Below are positions 8,554-17,072 of a DNA stretch of 64,000 bases, one piece after another. Source of the DNA: Mycobacterium shigaense (GTDB taxonomy: Bacteria; Actinomycetota; Actinomycetes; Mycobacteriales; Mycobacteriaceae); NCBI RefSeq assembly GCF_002356315.1, contig NZ_AP018164.1, forward strand, positions 3,596,001 through 3,660,000. The letters are read 5' to 3'. The position numbers and the translations under genes were made by a program. A model generated the notes under the pieces. That model did no database searches and had not been told where the DNA came from. It saw only the letters and a list, made by a program, of their open reading frames with translations. Numbering within the stretch: the first letter of the stretch is position 1; every line of letters begins with the position of its first letter.

Positions 8554-8631
8554 TCAGTGGGTCATCAGCCAGGCGACGATCACCAACACCACCAACGCGA
8601 CGAGCACCAAGGTCACATGTGACCGCGGCAT
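8554..8631 (-). CDS. Putative 25-residue single-pass membrane peptide
   Basis: A short ORF begins with ATG at 8631, five bases after the stop of the small membrane protein at 8637-8831. It encodes a peptide of the form MPRSH, then a run of Val/Leu/Ala long enough for one transmembrane helix, ending WLMTH. The basic N-terminus and hydrophobic core look like a genuine small membrane protein. No clear Shine-Dalgarno is present, so translation would depend on re-initiation after the upstream gene. I recognise no family. It could be a chance ORF; conservation across species would decide. Confidence 0.4.
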   Translation of the reverse strand: MPRSHVTLVLVALVVLVIVAWLMTH

Positions 8632-8636
8632 AGGGC

Positions 8637-8831
8637 TTACCCGGGCGTCCCGTCGGCGTGACGGGCGCGGCGCATCAATCCGATACCCCGGCCGAGCACG
8701 GTGTCCAGCAAAGCCGCGGTGCCGTAGGCCACCACCAGGACGACGGGCATCACCACCATGGCCTGCAGCACGAAAGCCAGGCCGGAAAGCCACAGCTCGT
8801 TGCCGTCCCACCAATTGAGGAACCCGTTCAC
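8637..8831 (-). CDS. Small conserved membrane protein (Rv2401A-like)
   Basis: A 64-residue protein starts at GTG 8831 with NGFLNWWDGNELWLSG. A hydrophobic stretch of about 30 residues (VLQAMVVMPVVLVVAYGTAA) forms one or two membrane segments, and the tail is basic (GLMRRARHAD). The position between subI and the trehalase gene matches the small membrane protein Rv2401A of M. tuberculosis as I recall it. The function is unknown. It diverges from the flavin monooxygenase 40 bases away. A second, even smaller membrane ORF follows directly downstream. Confidence 0.72.
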   Translation of the reverse strand: MNGFLNWWDGNELWLSGLAFVLQAMVVMPVVLVVAYGTAALLDTVLGRGIGLMRRARHADGTPG

Positions 8832-8870
8832 CCGCCCCACACTATCTATTCGCCTCGGCGGTGAAAACCA

Positions 8871-10121
8871 GTGTGTCAAGATCGGCGAGTGGCCGCCCCA
8901 TCCCCTGCACCCGAGGCGACGACCTGTCTGGTCGCCGGCGGCGGTCCGGCCGGCGTGGTGCTCGGCCTGCTGCTCGCGCGGGCCGGCGTAAGAGTCACCG
9001 TGATGGAAAAACACGCCGATTTCCTGCGCGACTTCCGGGGCGACACCGTGCACGCGAGCACGTTGGGGCTGCTCGACGAGCTGGGTTTGGGGCCGCGGTT
9101 CGCCGAGCTCCCACATCGCCTCATCGACACCATTCACCTGGAGATGCAGGGCCAGCCGGTGAACCTCGATCTGTCCCACCTGCCGGGCGCGCATCAGCAC
9201 ATCGCGCTGGTGCCGCAGTGGGACTTCCTCGAGATGGTGGCCGGCGCCGCCGAGGCCGAACCCACCTTCCAATTGTTGCGGAGCACCGAGGTGACCGGCC
9301 TGATCCGGGATGGCGACCGCGTCGTGGGCGTCAGCTACCGCGACCCGAGCGGCGAAACCAAGCAGATGCGCGCCGTGCTCACCGTGGCCTGCGACGGCCG
9401 CGGGTCGACGGTGCGCGCGGCGATGGGCGTCACCCCGCGCAGCTTCGGCGCCCCGATGGACGTGTGGTGGTTCCGGTTGCCACGCCACCCCGAAGACCCC
9501 GGCGGACTCGCCGGCACCTTCCGGTCCGGCCACGGGGTCATCCTGATCGACCGCGGCGACTACTACCAGATCGCCTACCTCATCCCCAAGGGAGCCGATG
9601 CCGCGATCCGCGCCGAGGGCATCGAGGCGCTGCACCGGGTGCTGGTGGACATGGCACCCTGGCTGGCCGGCCGGGTCGACACATTGAGTTCATTCGACGA
9701 CGTGAAACTGCTTGACGTGCAACTGAATCGACTTTCCCGCTGGTACGCCGACGGAGTGCTGTGCATCGGCGACGCGGCACACGCGATGTCGCCGGTGGGT
9801 GGTGTCGGGATCAACCTGGCGGTCGCCGATGCCGTGGCCGCCGCGCGCATCCTGGCCGGCCCGCTGCGGGCCGGGCGGGTCAACACCCGCGAGCTGGCCC
9901 GGGTGCAGGTGCGCCGCTGGATACCGACAGCGATCATCCAGACCGTGCAACGGATGATCCACGCCCAGGTGGTCGCCGGCGTCGTGGCGGGAAGCACTGC
10001 GAACGCGCCGGGCGCCATCCGCGTGGTCAGCCGGTCGCCGACGCTGCGGCGATTCGTGGCCTATCTGGTCGCCATCGGCCCGCTGCCCGAGCACGCGCCC
10101 AAATCCGCCCGGCGTCCGTAA
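8871..10121 (+). CDS. FAD-dependent monooxygenase, class A (PHBH/UbiH-like)
   Basis: Flavoprotein with the three signature motifs of class A aromatic hydroxylases. These are the dinucleotide fold LVAGGGPAGVVLG near the N-terminus, the DG motif ACDGRGSTVR (about residues 177-186), and the GD motif CIGDAAHAMSPVGGVGINLA (about 300-320). It is 416 residues long from the GTG at 8871, which has a GGCGGTG element seven bases upstream; GTG 8889 is an alternative only six codons later. NAD(P)H-dependent hydroxylation of an unknown, probably aromatic or polyketide, substrate is inferred from family. It is not at this place in M. tuberculosis. The C-terminus has a basic, helical stretch (QTVQRMIHAQVVAGVVAG) that may touch the membrane. 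Confidence 0.85.
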   Translation: MCQDRRVAAPSPAPEATTCLVAGGGPAGVVLGLLLARAGVRVTVMEKHADFLRDFRGDTVHASTLGLLDELGLGPRFAELPHRLIDTIHLEMQGQPVNLDLSHLPGAHQHIALVPQWDFLEMVAGAAEAEPTFQLLRSTEVTGLIRDGDRVVGVSYRDPSGETKQMRAVLTVACDGRGSTVRAAMGVTPRSFGAPMDVWWFRLPRHPEDPGGLAGTFRSGHGVILIDRGDYYQIAYLIPKGADAAIRAEGIEALHRVLVDMAPWLAGRVDTLSSFDDVKLLDVQLNRLSRWYADGVLCIGDAAHAMSPVGGVGINLAVADAVAAARILAGPLRAGRVNTRELARVQVRRWIPTAIIQTVQRMIHAQVVAGVVAGSTANAPGAIRVVSRSPTLRRFVAYLVAIGPLPEHAPKSARRP

Positions 10122-10178
10122 CCGCGTCGGCTCGGCGAAACCGTGGACGCGGGCCCGGTGACAGATGATGATTGCTGA

Positions 10179-12242
10179 ATGGTCCTGCGCGCTCAGCCTG
10201 CCGATCAGCCCGGCGGCCAACCTGGTGCGGACGGCCCGAACGGGGCCTTTGAAACGCTTCCGCCGACGGTCGGTGAACCCGCCCTGGCCTCGCCGCTCGA
10301 TTTCAGCGGCCCCGCCGCCTTCGCCTCCAGCGGTGCCCTGCGCAACCCGTTCCCGCCGATTGCCGATTACGCCTTCCTGTCCGACTGGGAGACCACCTGC
10401 CTGATCTCGCCGGCCGGCTCGGTGGAGTGGCTGTGCGTGCCGCGACCCGACTCCCCCAGCGTGTTCGGCGCGATCCTGGACCGCAGCGCCGGGCATTTCC
10501 GGCTGGGGCCCTACGGCGTCTCGGTGCCGTCGGCGCGACGTTACCTGCCGGGCAGCCTGATCATGGAGACCACCTGGCAAACCCACACCGGCTGGTTGAT
10601 CGTGCGCGACGCCCTGGTGATGGGACCGTGGCATGACATCGAGCGGCGATCCAAGACACACCGCCGCACGCCGATGGATTGGGACGCCGAGCACATCCTG
10701 CTGCGCACGGTGCGCTGCGTCAGCGGCACCGTCGAGCTGATGATGAGCTGCGAGCCGGCGTTCGACTACCACGGCGACAGCGCGGTCTGGGAGTACTCGG
10801 GCAACGCCTACAGCGAGGCCACCGCCCGGGCCGGCAAGGCGCCCGACGCGCATCCGGCACTGCAGCTGACCACGAACCTGCGGATCGGGCTGGAGGGGCG
10901 CGAGGCGCGGGCCCGCACCCGAATGAAGGAGGGCGACGACGTCTTCGTCGCCCTGAGCTGGACCAAGCACCCGGCACCGCAGACCTATGCCGAGGCCGCC
11001 GACAAGATGTGGCAAACCACCGAATGCTGGCGGCAGTGGATCAACATCGGCAACTTCCCCGACCACCCGTGGCGGGAATATCTGCAGCGCAGCGCGCTGA
11101 CGCTGAAAGGCCTGACGTATTCGCCGACCGGCGCCCTGCTGGCGGCCAGCACCACCTCGCTGCCGGAAACCCCGCAGGGCGAACGCAATTGGGACTACCG
11201 CTACGCTTGGGTGCGCGACTCGACGTTCGCCTTGTGGGGCCTGTATACGTTAGGGCTGGACCGCGAGGCCGACGACTTCTTCGCCTTCATCGCCGACGTC
11301 TCCGGCGCCAACAGCAACGAACGCCACCCGCTGCAGGTGATGTACGGCGTGGGCGGCGAACGCAGCCTCGTCGAAGAGGAGCTGCATCACCTGTCCGGCT
11401 ACGACCACGCGCGTCCGGTGCGCATCGGCAACGGCGCGTACGACCAAGTGCAGCATGATATTTGGGGATCGATCCTGGACTCGTTCTATCTGCACGCCAA
11501 GTCGCGCGAGCAGGTCCCGGAGACCTTGTGGCCGGTGCTGAAGAAACAGGTGGAAGAGGCGATCGCGCATTGGCGTGAGCCCGACCGCGGGATCTGGGAG
11601 GTGCGCGGGGAGCCGCAGCACTTCACGTCATCGAAGGTGATGTGTTGGGTCGCGCTCGATCGCGGCTCCAAACTCGCTGAGCGACAGGGCGAGAAGAGCT
11701 ACGCACAGCAGTGGCGGGCCATCGCCGAGGAGATCAAGGCCGACATCCTCAAGCACGGCGTCGACTCCCGCGGGGTGTTCACGCAGCGCTACGGCAGCGA
11801 CGCGCTGGACGCCTCACTGCTGTTGGTGGTGTTGACGCGATTCCTGCCGCCGGACGACCCGCGGGTGCGCGACACGGTGCTGGCCATCGCCAACGAGCTC
11901 ACCGAGGAAGGCCTGGTGCTGCGCTACCGCGTCGAGCAGACCGACGACGGCCTGTCCGGCGAAGAGGGCACCTTCACCATCTGCTCGTTCTGGTTGGTGT
12001 CGGCGCTGGTCGAGATCGGCGAGGTGGCCCGCGCCAAGCGGCTGTGCGAGCGGCTGCTGGCCTACGCCAGCCCGCTGTATCTCTACGCCGAGGAGATCGA
12101 GCCGCGCACCGGCCGGCACCTGGGCAACTTCCCGCAGGCGTTCACCCACCTGGCGCTGATCAATGCCGTGGTGCACGTGATCCGCGCCGAAGAGGAGCTT
12201 GACGGCTCGGGCATGTTCCAGCCCGCCAACGCCCCAATGTAG
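10179..12242 (+). CDS. GH15-family trehalase
   Basis: Glycoside hydrolase of family 15 (glucoamylase fold). The mycobacterial member at this locus (Rv2402) hydrolyses trehalose to glucose. The 687-residue protein has an N-terminal beta-sandwich domain (about 60-290, starting IADYAFLSDWETTCL) and an (alpha/alpha)6 barrel. The barrel carries WVRDSTFALWGLYTLG (about 344-359), GNGAYDQVQHDIWG (about 418-431) and GEEGTFTICSFWLV (about 590-603), where family catalytic glutamates lie. The start ATG at 10179 leaves a disordered 40-residue N-tail, so a later start is possible. It stands alone between the flavin enzyme and lppR and is likely cytosolic, acting in trehalose turnover. Confidence 0.9.
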   Translation: MVLRAQPADQPGGQPGADGPNGAFETLPPTVGEPALASPLDFSGPAAFASSGALRNPFPPIADYAFLSDWETTCLISPAGSVEWLCVPRPDSPSVFGAILDRSAGHFRLGPYGVSVPSARRYLPGSLIMETTWQTHTGWLIVRDALVMGPWHDIERRSKTHRRTPMDWDAEHILLRTVRCVSGTVELMMSCEPAFDYHGDSAVWEYSGNAYSEATARAGKAPDAHPALQLTTNLRIGLEGREARARTRMKEGDDVFVALSWTKHPAPQTYAEAADKMWQTTECWRQWINIGNFPDHPWREYLQRSALTLKGLTYSPTGALLAASTTSLPETPQGERNWDYRYAWVRDSTFALWGLYTLGLDREADDFFAFIADVSGANSNERHPLQVMYGVGGERSLVEEELHHLSGYDHARPVRIGNGAYDQVQHDIWGSILDSFYLHAKSREQVPETLWPVLKKQVEEAIAHWREPDRGIWEVRGEPQHFTSSKVMCWVALDRGSKLAERQGEKSYAQQWRAIAEEIKADILKHGVDSRGVFTQRYGSDALDASLLLVVLTRFLPPDDPRVRDTVLAIANELTEEGLVLRYRVEQTDDGLSGEEGTFTICSFWLVSALVEIGEVARAKRLCERLLAYASPLYLYAEEIEPRTGRHLGNFPQAFTHLALINAVVHVIRAEEELDGSGMFQPANAPM

Positions 12243-12253
12243 CGTCCGACACG

Positions 12254-12988
12254 CTAGCTGGTGCTCGCGACATTCTGCAGCATCACCCTGGCGAGATCGA
12301 CTGCCCGCGTCGCGGCCTGGGCGCCGGGCCCGACGGAAACCCGCACGTCGACAACGACGTCGGAACCCATCCCCACAGCGCGCTCGTCGGGAGTAGGCGG
12401 GGTGTGGTGGTTATCCCAGCTGACGACCGTCGCCGAGAGCAACGGTCCGTCGACCTTGACGTCCTCGACCCGCAAATACAGCTCGGTGTTCTCCGAGTCG
12501 TGCGTGCGCAGTGTGACCGTGCTCCCCGCGCACTTTTGCCACTGCCGGACGAACGACACGAAGAGTCGCTGCGCGTCCGTCGATGACGACAGCCGGACGG
12601 CGCCCGCGCGCACGCTGAACACCGCCACGCTGAGGTCGGAATTCCAATAGTTCTGGGCAGCCACGGCGCGAACCAGTGCCTCTTCGTACACGACGCGCAG
12701 CAGCGCGGAGGTCACCCCGATGCACTCGACGGGCGTCGCGTCGTTGTCATCGCGAATCCCGTTCGGCAGCACCGCGATACCGCCCACTTCGGGTGGGCCC
12801 TCCGGCATCAGTTTGTTGCCCACCGCCGCGTTGACCTCGTCGCCGCTCGGCAGGATCTGCTCGAGCGGCACCACCCGCACAGCGCCGCCCGCGCCGGTCG
12901 GCCTCCCGGCCACGGTGTCAACGCAGCCGGCGCTCAGCAGGCAGACGGCCAGCAGGCCAACTGCTCGCGTCCCGCCGCGAAAGCCCAT
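12254..12988 (-). CDS. lppR: Lipoprotein LppR
   Basis: Predicted cell-envelope lipoprotein of 244 residues. The signal peptide ends in the lipobox LLSAGC (Cys about 22), followed by VDTVAGRPTGAG and a sensor-like mature domain with a short PVECIGVTSALLRVVYEEAL block. The family resembles the mycobacterial PknH-like extracellular sensor fold, and M. tuberculosis LppR (Rv2403c) sits at the same place next to lepA. The start ATG at 12988 lies just beyond the lepA stop at 12991, so both may be on one transcript. The molecular role is unknown. Confidence 0.88.
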   Translation of the reverse strand: MGFRGGTRAVGLLAVCLLSAGCVDTVAGRPTGAGGAVRVVPLEQILPSGDEVNAAVGNKLMPEGPPEVGGIAVLPNGIRDDNDATPVECIGVTSALLRVVYEEALVRAVAAQNYWNSDLSVAVFSVRAGAVRLSSSTDAQRLFVSFVRQWQKCAGSTVTLRTHDSENTELYLRVEDVKVDGPLLSATVVSWDNHHTPPTPDERAVGMGSDVVVDVRVSVGPGAQAATRAVDLARVMLQNVASTS

Positions 12989-12990
12989 GG

Positions 12991-14832
12991 CTACTTCTTG
13001 CCCTTGTCCCCCGCTGAATCGGTGGACAGCGCCGCGACGAACGCCTCCTGCGGAACGTCGACGCGCCCGATGGTCTTCATCCGCTTCTTGCCTTCCTTCT
13101 GTTTTTCCAGAAGTTTGCGTTTACGGGTGATGTCACCGCCGTAACACTTCGACAAGACGTCCTTGCGGATCGCCCGAATATTCTCGCGCGCAATGATTTT
13201 CGACCCGATGGCCGCCTGCACCGGCACTTCGAACTGCTGGCGTGGGATCAGCTCCTTGAGCTTGGTGGTCATCTTGTTGCCGTAGGCCGAAGCGGCGTCC
13301 TTGTGCACGATCGCGCTGAACGCGTCGACGGCCTCGCCCTGCAGCAGGATGTCGACCTTGACCAGGTCGGCCTCCTGCTCGCCGGCCTCCTCGTAGTCGA
13401 GGCTGGCGTAGCCGCGGGTCCGCGACTTCAGCGAGTCGAAGAAGTCGAAGATGATCTCCCCCAGCGGCATCGTGTAGCGCAGCTCCACCCGTTCGGGCGA
13501 CAGATAGTCCATGCCGCCCAACTCGCCGCGGCGCGACTGGCACAGCTCCATGATCGTGCCGACGAACTCGCTCGGCGCGATGACCGTCGTCTTCACCACC
13601 GGCTCGAACACCGAACGGATCTTGCCTTCGGGCCAGTCCGACGGGTTGGTCACCACGATCTCGCTGCCGTCCTCTTTGATCACCCGGTACACAACGTTCG
13701 GCGACGTCGAGATCAGGTCCAGGTCGAACTCGCGCTCGAGGCGCTCGCGGGTGATCTCCATGTGCAGCAGGCCCAGGAACCCGCACCGGAACCCGAACCC
13801 CAGCGCCACCGATGTCTCCGGCTCGTAGGTCAGCGCGGCGTCGTTGAGTTGCAGCTTGTCCAGCGCGTCGCGCAGGTCCGGGTAGTCCGATCCGTCGACG
13901 GGATACAGGCCCGAATAGACCATCGGCTTCGGCTCGCGGTAGCCCGTCAACGCTTCCTTGGCGCCGTGGCGGGCCGTGGTCACGGTGTCCCCGACCTTGG
14001 ACTGGCGGACGTCCTTCACGCCGGTGATCAGGTAGCCGACCTCCCCGACTCCCAGGCCCGCGCTGGGCTTCGGCTCGGGCGAGACGATGCCGACCTCGAG
14101 CAGTTCGTGGGTGGCACCGGTGGACATCATCAAGATGCGCTCACGCGGGACGATCTTGCCGTCCACCACGCGGACATAGGTCACCACACCCCGGTAGATG
14201 TCGTAGACCGAGTCGAAGATCATCGCGCGGGTCGGGGCGTCGGCGTCGCCCTGCGGCGGGGGCACCTCACGCACCAGGTGATCGAGCAGGTCGGCCACGC
14301 CCTCCCCGGTCTTGCCGGACACCCGCAGCACATCACCGGGTTCGCAGCCGATGATGTGCGCGATCTCGCCCGCGTAGCGGTCCGGATCGGCGGCGGGCAG
14401 GTCGATCTTGTTGAGCACCGGGATGATGTGCAGGTCGCGGTCCAGCGCCAGGTAGAGGTTCGCCAGCGTCTGCGCCTCGATGCCCTGGGCCGCGTCGACC
14501 AGCAGCACCGCACCCTCGCAGGCTTCCAGCGCGCGGGACACCTCGTAGGTGAAGTCGACGTGGCCCGGCGTGTCGATCAGATGCAGCACGAACTGTTCGT
14601 CGCCGACTTTCCAGGGCAGCCGCACGTTCTGGGCCTTGATGGTGATGCCGCGCTCGCGCTCGATGTCCATCCGGTCCAGGTACTGCGCGCGCATCGACCG
14701 CTCGTCGACGACGCCGGTGAGCTGAAGCATCCGGTCCGCCAGCGTCGACTTGCCGTGGTCGATGTGGGCAATGATGCAGAAATTCCGAATCTGCGCCGGC
14801 GCGGTGAAGGTCTGGTCGGCGAAACTGCTGAT
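12991..14832 (-). CDS. lepA: Elongation factor 4 (LepA), apparent AUC start codon
   Basis: Ribosome-associated GTPase that back-translocates stalled ribosomes. Order of parts: the G domain with AHIDHGKST (residues 22-30) and the DTPGHVDF and NKIDLP motifs, an EF-G-like domain II, and the LepA-specific C-terminal domain ending in a Lys-rich tail. 613 residues, close to the usual 600. The frame is closed by TAG TGA at 14862-14857. Between that stop and the first conserved residues ([17 protein letters not shown]) there is no ATG, GTG or TTG. The only codon with a properly placed Shine-Dalgarno is ATC at 14832-14830, 6 bases after AGGAG. The first in-frame ATG (14730) would delete the P-loop. 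ATC is therefore the best start, with sequencing error or a frameshift as alternatives. Confidence 0.88.
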   Translation of the reverse strand: MSSFADQTFTAPAQIRNFCIIAHIDHGKSTLADRMLQLTGVVDERSMRAQYLDRMDIERERGITIKAQNVRLPWKVGDEQFVLHLIDTPGHVDFTYEVSRALEACEGAVLLVDAAQGIEAQTLANLYLALDRDLHIIPVLNKIDLPAADPDRYAGEIAHIIGCEPGDVLRVSGKTGEGVADLLDHLVREVPPPQGDADAPTRAMIFDSVYDIYRGVVTYVRVVDGKIVPRERILMMSTGATHELLEVGIVSPEPKPSAGLGVGEVGYLITGVKDVRQSKVGDTVTTARHGAKEALTGYREPKPMVYSGLYPVDGSDYPDLRDALDKLQLNDAALTYEPETSVALGFGFRCGFLGLLHMEITRERLEREFDLDLISTSPNVVYRVIKEDGSEIVVTNPSDWPEGKIRSVFEPVVKTTVIAPSEFVGTIMELCQSRRGELGGMDYLSPERVELRYTMPLGEIIFDFFDSLKSRTRGYASLDYEEAGEQEADLVKVDILLQGEAVDAFSAIVHKDAASAYGNKMTTKLKELIPRQQFEVPVQAAIGSKIIARENIRAIRKDVLSKCYGGDITRKRKLLEKQKEGKKRMKTIGRVDVPQEAFVAALSTDSAGDKGKK

Positions 14833-14838
14833 GGGAAT

Positions 14839-14843
14839 CTCCT
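14839..14843 (-). promoter_or_regulatory. Shine-Dalgarno that fixes the non-canonical lepA start
   Basis: AGGAG on the minus strand lies exactly 6 bases before the ATC at 14832-14830 and directly abuts the in-frame ATT at 14838-14836, which would be too close to use. It is the only ribosome site in the short window between the upstream in-frame stop codons and the conserved LepA N-terminus, so it decides in favour of ATC. This rests on spacing rules, not on protein data. Confidence 0.6.
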
Positions 14844-14967
14844 GGTCGGCTGTGCATCACTACTGCGTCAAGCGGCGGTTTGCGCGCACGTCCAGGGTAT
14901 CTATGACCCGCCGCACAGACACATTCGGACACAGTCGCTCACCGCTGGTCGCGTCTATGCTGCGAAT

Positions 14968-15570
14968 ATGGCGTCGACCGGGAAATCGGGATGGAAGACG
15001 TTCCAGCGCATTGCCGAAAATCTGGTCGTCAACACGGCTCCGCGGCTGGCCCGGCACGTGCAGACCTCGCAGGTCGTGTTGCGGGAGCTGCAGCACGCCG
15101 TGAAGATCACCGCGAACGTCATAGCCGCGGCCACCCCGCCGCCGCCCGCCGCGATCGCGGAGGGCCGCCCGGTGACCAGCGCCAGCTTTCCCACCGCGCA
15201 ACGGGCCCGCAAGGTGGTGTACGCCCCCAACCTCGACGGCCGGGCAGACCCCGGCGAGATCGTGTGGACGTGGGTGGTCTACGAGGACGATCCGACCCGC
15301 GGCAAGGACCGCCCAGTGCTGGTCGTCGGCCGGGACCGCAGCATCCTGTTGGGCCTGATGCTGTCCAGCCAGGAACGGCACAAGTCCGATCGGGACTGGG
15401 TCGGGATCGGCGCCGGGGACTGGGATTACGAAGGCAGGCCCAGCTGGGTCCGGCTGGACCGAGTACTCGACGTTCCCGAAGAGGGCATTCGCCGCGAGGG
15501 CGCGATCCTGGAACGCAAAATTTTCGATGTGGTGGCCGCGCGGTTACGCGCCGACTATTCGTGGGGCTAG
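14968..15570 (+). CDS. PemK/MazF-like domain protein (Rv2405-like)
   Basis: A 200-residue protein starts at ATG 14968. The N-terminal 70 residues are helical and of unknown role; the C-terminal 110 resemble a PemK/MazF-type beta-barrel (GEIVWTWVVYEDD, KDRPVLVVGRD, LMLSSQERHK). Such domains are usually mRNA-cleaving toxins, but no antitoxin-sized ORF is adjacent, and the gene is a fixed neighbour of lepA in mycobacteria (Rv2405). It may have a housekeeping rather than toxin role. It diverges from lepA across 135 bases, which must hold both promoters. I infer the fold from motif order only. Confidence 0.75.
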   Translation: MASTGKSGWKTFQRIAENLVVNTAPRLARHVQTSQVVLRELQHAVKITANVIAAATPPPPAAIAEGRPVTSASFPTAQRARKVVYAPNLDGRADPGEIVWTWVVYEDDPTRGKDRPVLVVGRDRSILLGLMLSSQERHKSDRDWVGIGAGDWDYEGRPSWVRLDRVLDVPEEGIRREGAILERKIFDVVAARLRADYSWG

Positions 15571-15577
15571 TCCACGC

Positions 15578-16006
15578 CTAGCCCTGGGTGATGTAGGAGT
15601 GCAGCTGCTCCTGCTCGGCCTCGAGCTGTTCCATCCGGGTCTTGACCACGTCGCCGATGCTGACGATGCCGATGAGCTTCTTACCGTCGAGCACCGGCAC
15701 GTGACGCACCCGGTTGGTGGTCATCAGCACACTGATGGCGTCGACCGTGTCGGTCTTGCCGCAGGTGGCCACCATGGTGGTCATGATCTTCGAGACCGGC
15801 CGGGACAGCACACTGGCGCCGTGAGTGTGCAGCTGACGCACAACGTCGCGCTCCGAGACGATCCCGACGACACCCTCGTCGCCCACCACCACCATGGCGC
15901 CGATGTTCTGTTCGGCCAGACCGGCGAGCAGCTCGGCGACCGTGGCCTCAGCGTTGATCGTCGTCACCGCCGCACCCTTGTTTCGCAAGACGTCCGCGAT
16001 CCGCAT
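15578..16006 (-). CDS. Tandem CBS-domain protein
   Basis: A small cytosolic protein of 142 residues made of two CBS domains: residues 1-60 (IADVLRNKG ... GIVSERDVVRQL) and 70-130 (VSKIMTTMV ... GIVSIGDVVKTRMEQ). A short acidic helix follows. Paired CBS modules bind adenosine nucleotides such as AMP, ATP or SAM and regulate partners. The ATG at 16006 starts the first domain directly; longer in-frame starts add a non-conserved leader. It corresponds to Rv2406c. It converges on the PemK-like gene with seven bases between the two ends, and its own promoter lies in the 215-base gap before the RNase Z-like gene. Confidence 0.9.
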   Translation of the reverse strand: MRIADVLRNKGAAVTTINAEATVAELLAGLAEQNIGAMVVVGDEGVVGIVSERDVVRQLHTHGASVLSRPVSKIMTTMVATCGKTDTVDAISVLMTTNRVRHVPVLDGKKLIGIVSIGDVVKTRMEQLEAEQEQLHSYITQG

Positions 16007-16221
16007 CAAGCCCTCCAGCACGTTGTGATCTGCTTCACACAGGCTACGGCCAACTCGCGCGGCGGGAAAGATAACGCCCGAAACCGCAACCAAAAAGGCC
16101 CCATACCATGACGTTCGCGGTCGAGATTCGCCCCCGGTGGGGTGAGTTCGTCGCCCTCGGCGGCGTGTCCCATCAGCCGAATCGACCGCCACGCGGCCCG
16201 CGGCTTGCAAGGATTGTGAGC

Positions 16222-17070
16222 ATGATCGAGATCACCCTGCTTGGTACCGGCAGCCCGATACCCGACCCCAACCGCGCCGGCCCCTCGACCCTGGTGCGGG
16301 CCGGTGGACAGGTCTTCCTGGTGGACTGCGGCCGGGGTGTGCTGCAGCGGTCCGCGGCGGTGGGCGTCGGCGCCGCCGGCCTGTCGGCGCTACTGCTCAC
16401 CCACCTGCACAGCGACCACATCGCCGAACTCGGCGACCTGCTGATCACGCGGTGGATCAGCACCTTCGACCCCGACCCGGCGCCGCTGCCGATCATCGGC
16501 CCGCCGGGCACCGCGGAGACCGTCGACGCGATGCTCAACGCGTTCAGCCGCGACATCGGATACCGGCTCGCCCATCACGCCGATCTGAACGCGCCGCCGG
16601 CCATCGAGGTCCACGAATACACCGACGGCCCGGTGTGGGACCGCGACGGCGTGTCGATCCGGGTAGCCCCGACCGATCACCGCCCGGTGGCACCCACCAT
16701 CGGGTTCCGGATCGAATCCGGCGGTGCCTCAGTGGTATTGGCCGGGGACACGGTGCCCTGCGCCACCCTGGACGAACTGGCCTCCGGCGCAGATGCGCTG
16801 GTGCACACAGTGATTCGCAAGGACATCGTTTTGAGCATCCCGCAGCAACGGTTGCAGGACATCTGCGATTACCACTCATCGGTCGAGCAAGCCGCCGCAA
16901 CCGCGGCCCGCGCAGGGGTGGGCACGCTGGTCATGACGCACTACGTGCCGCCACTGGCGCCGGGCCAGGAAGAGCAGTGGCGGGCGCTGGCCGCTTCGGA
17001 GTTCGGGGGCCGCATCGAACTCGGCAACGACCTGCACCGCGTCGAGGTCTCGGCTCCCACGGCGAGCTAG
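16222..17070 (+). CDS. RNase Z / metallo-beta-lactamase-fold hydrolase
   Basis: A 282-residue member of the ELAC/RNase Z branch of the metallo-beta-lactamase fold. It opens with [14 protein letters not shown], has the zinc motif HLHSDH (about residues 56-61), a later LAGDT aspartate, and a C-terminal MTHYVPP histidine segment. Enzymes of this type process tRNA 3' ends or hydrolyse phospho- or sulfate esters; the Rv2407 ortholog is annotated as an RNase Z. ATG 16222 is preferred; GTG 16216 adds two codons. It converges on the transglutaminase gene with only two bases between stops. Confidence 0.87.
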   Translation: MIEITLLGTGSPIPDPNRAGPSTLVRAGGQVFLVDCGRGVLQRSAAVGVGAAGLSALLLTHLHSDHIAELGDLLITRWISTFDPDPAPLPIIGPPGTAETVDAMLNAFSRDIGYRLAHHADLNAPPAIEVHEYTDGPVWDRDGVSIRVAPTDHRPVAPTIGFRIESGGASVVLAGDTVPCATLDELASGADALVHTVIRKDIVLSIPQQRLQDICDYHSSVEQAAATAARAGVGTLVMTHYVPPLAPGQEEQWRALAASEFGGRIELGNDLHRVEVSAPTAS

Positions 17071-17072
17071 GG

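Noticed and set aside
14868..15381. Possible antitoxin ORF opposite or beside the PemK-like gene
   Set aside because: The open frames there are antisense or too long and have no antitoxin-like features.
13303..15570. 755-codon plus-strand frame covering lepA
   Set aside because: Only its last 200 codons (from 14968) are a real gene; the rest is antisense to lepA.
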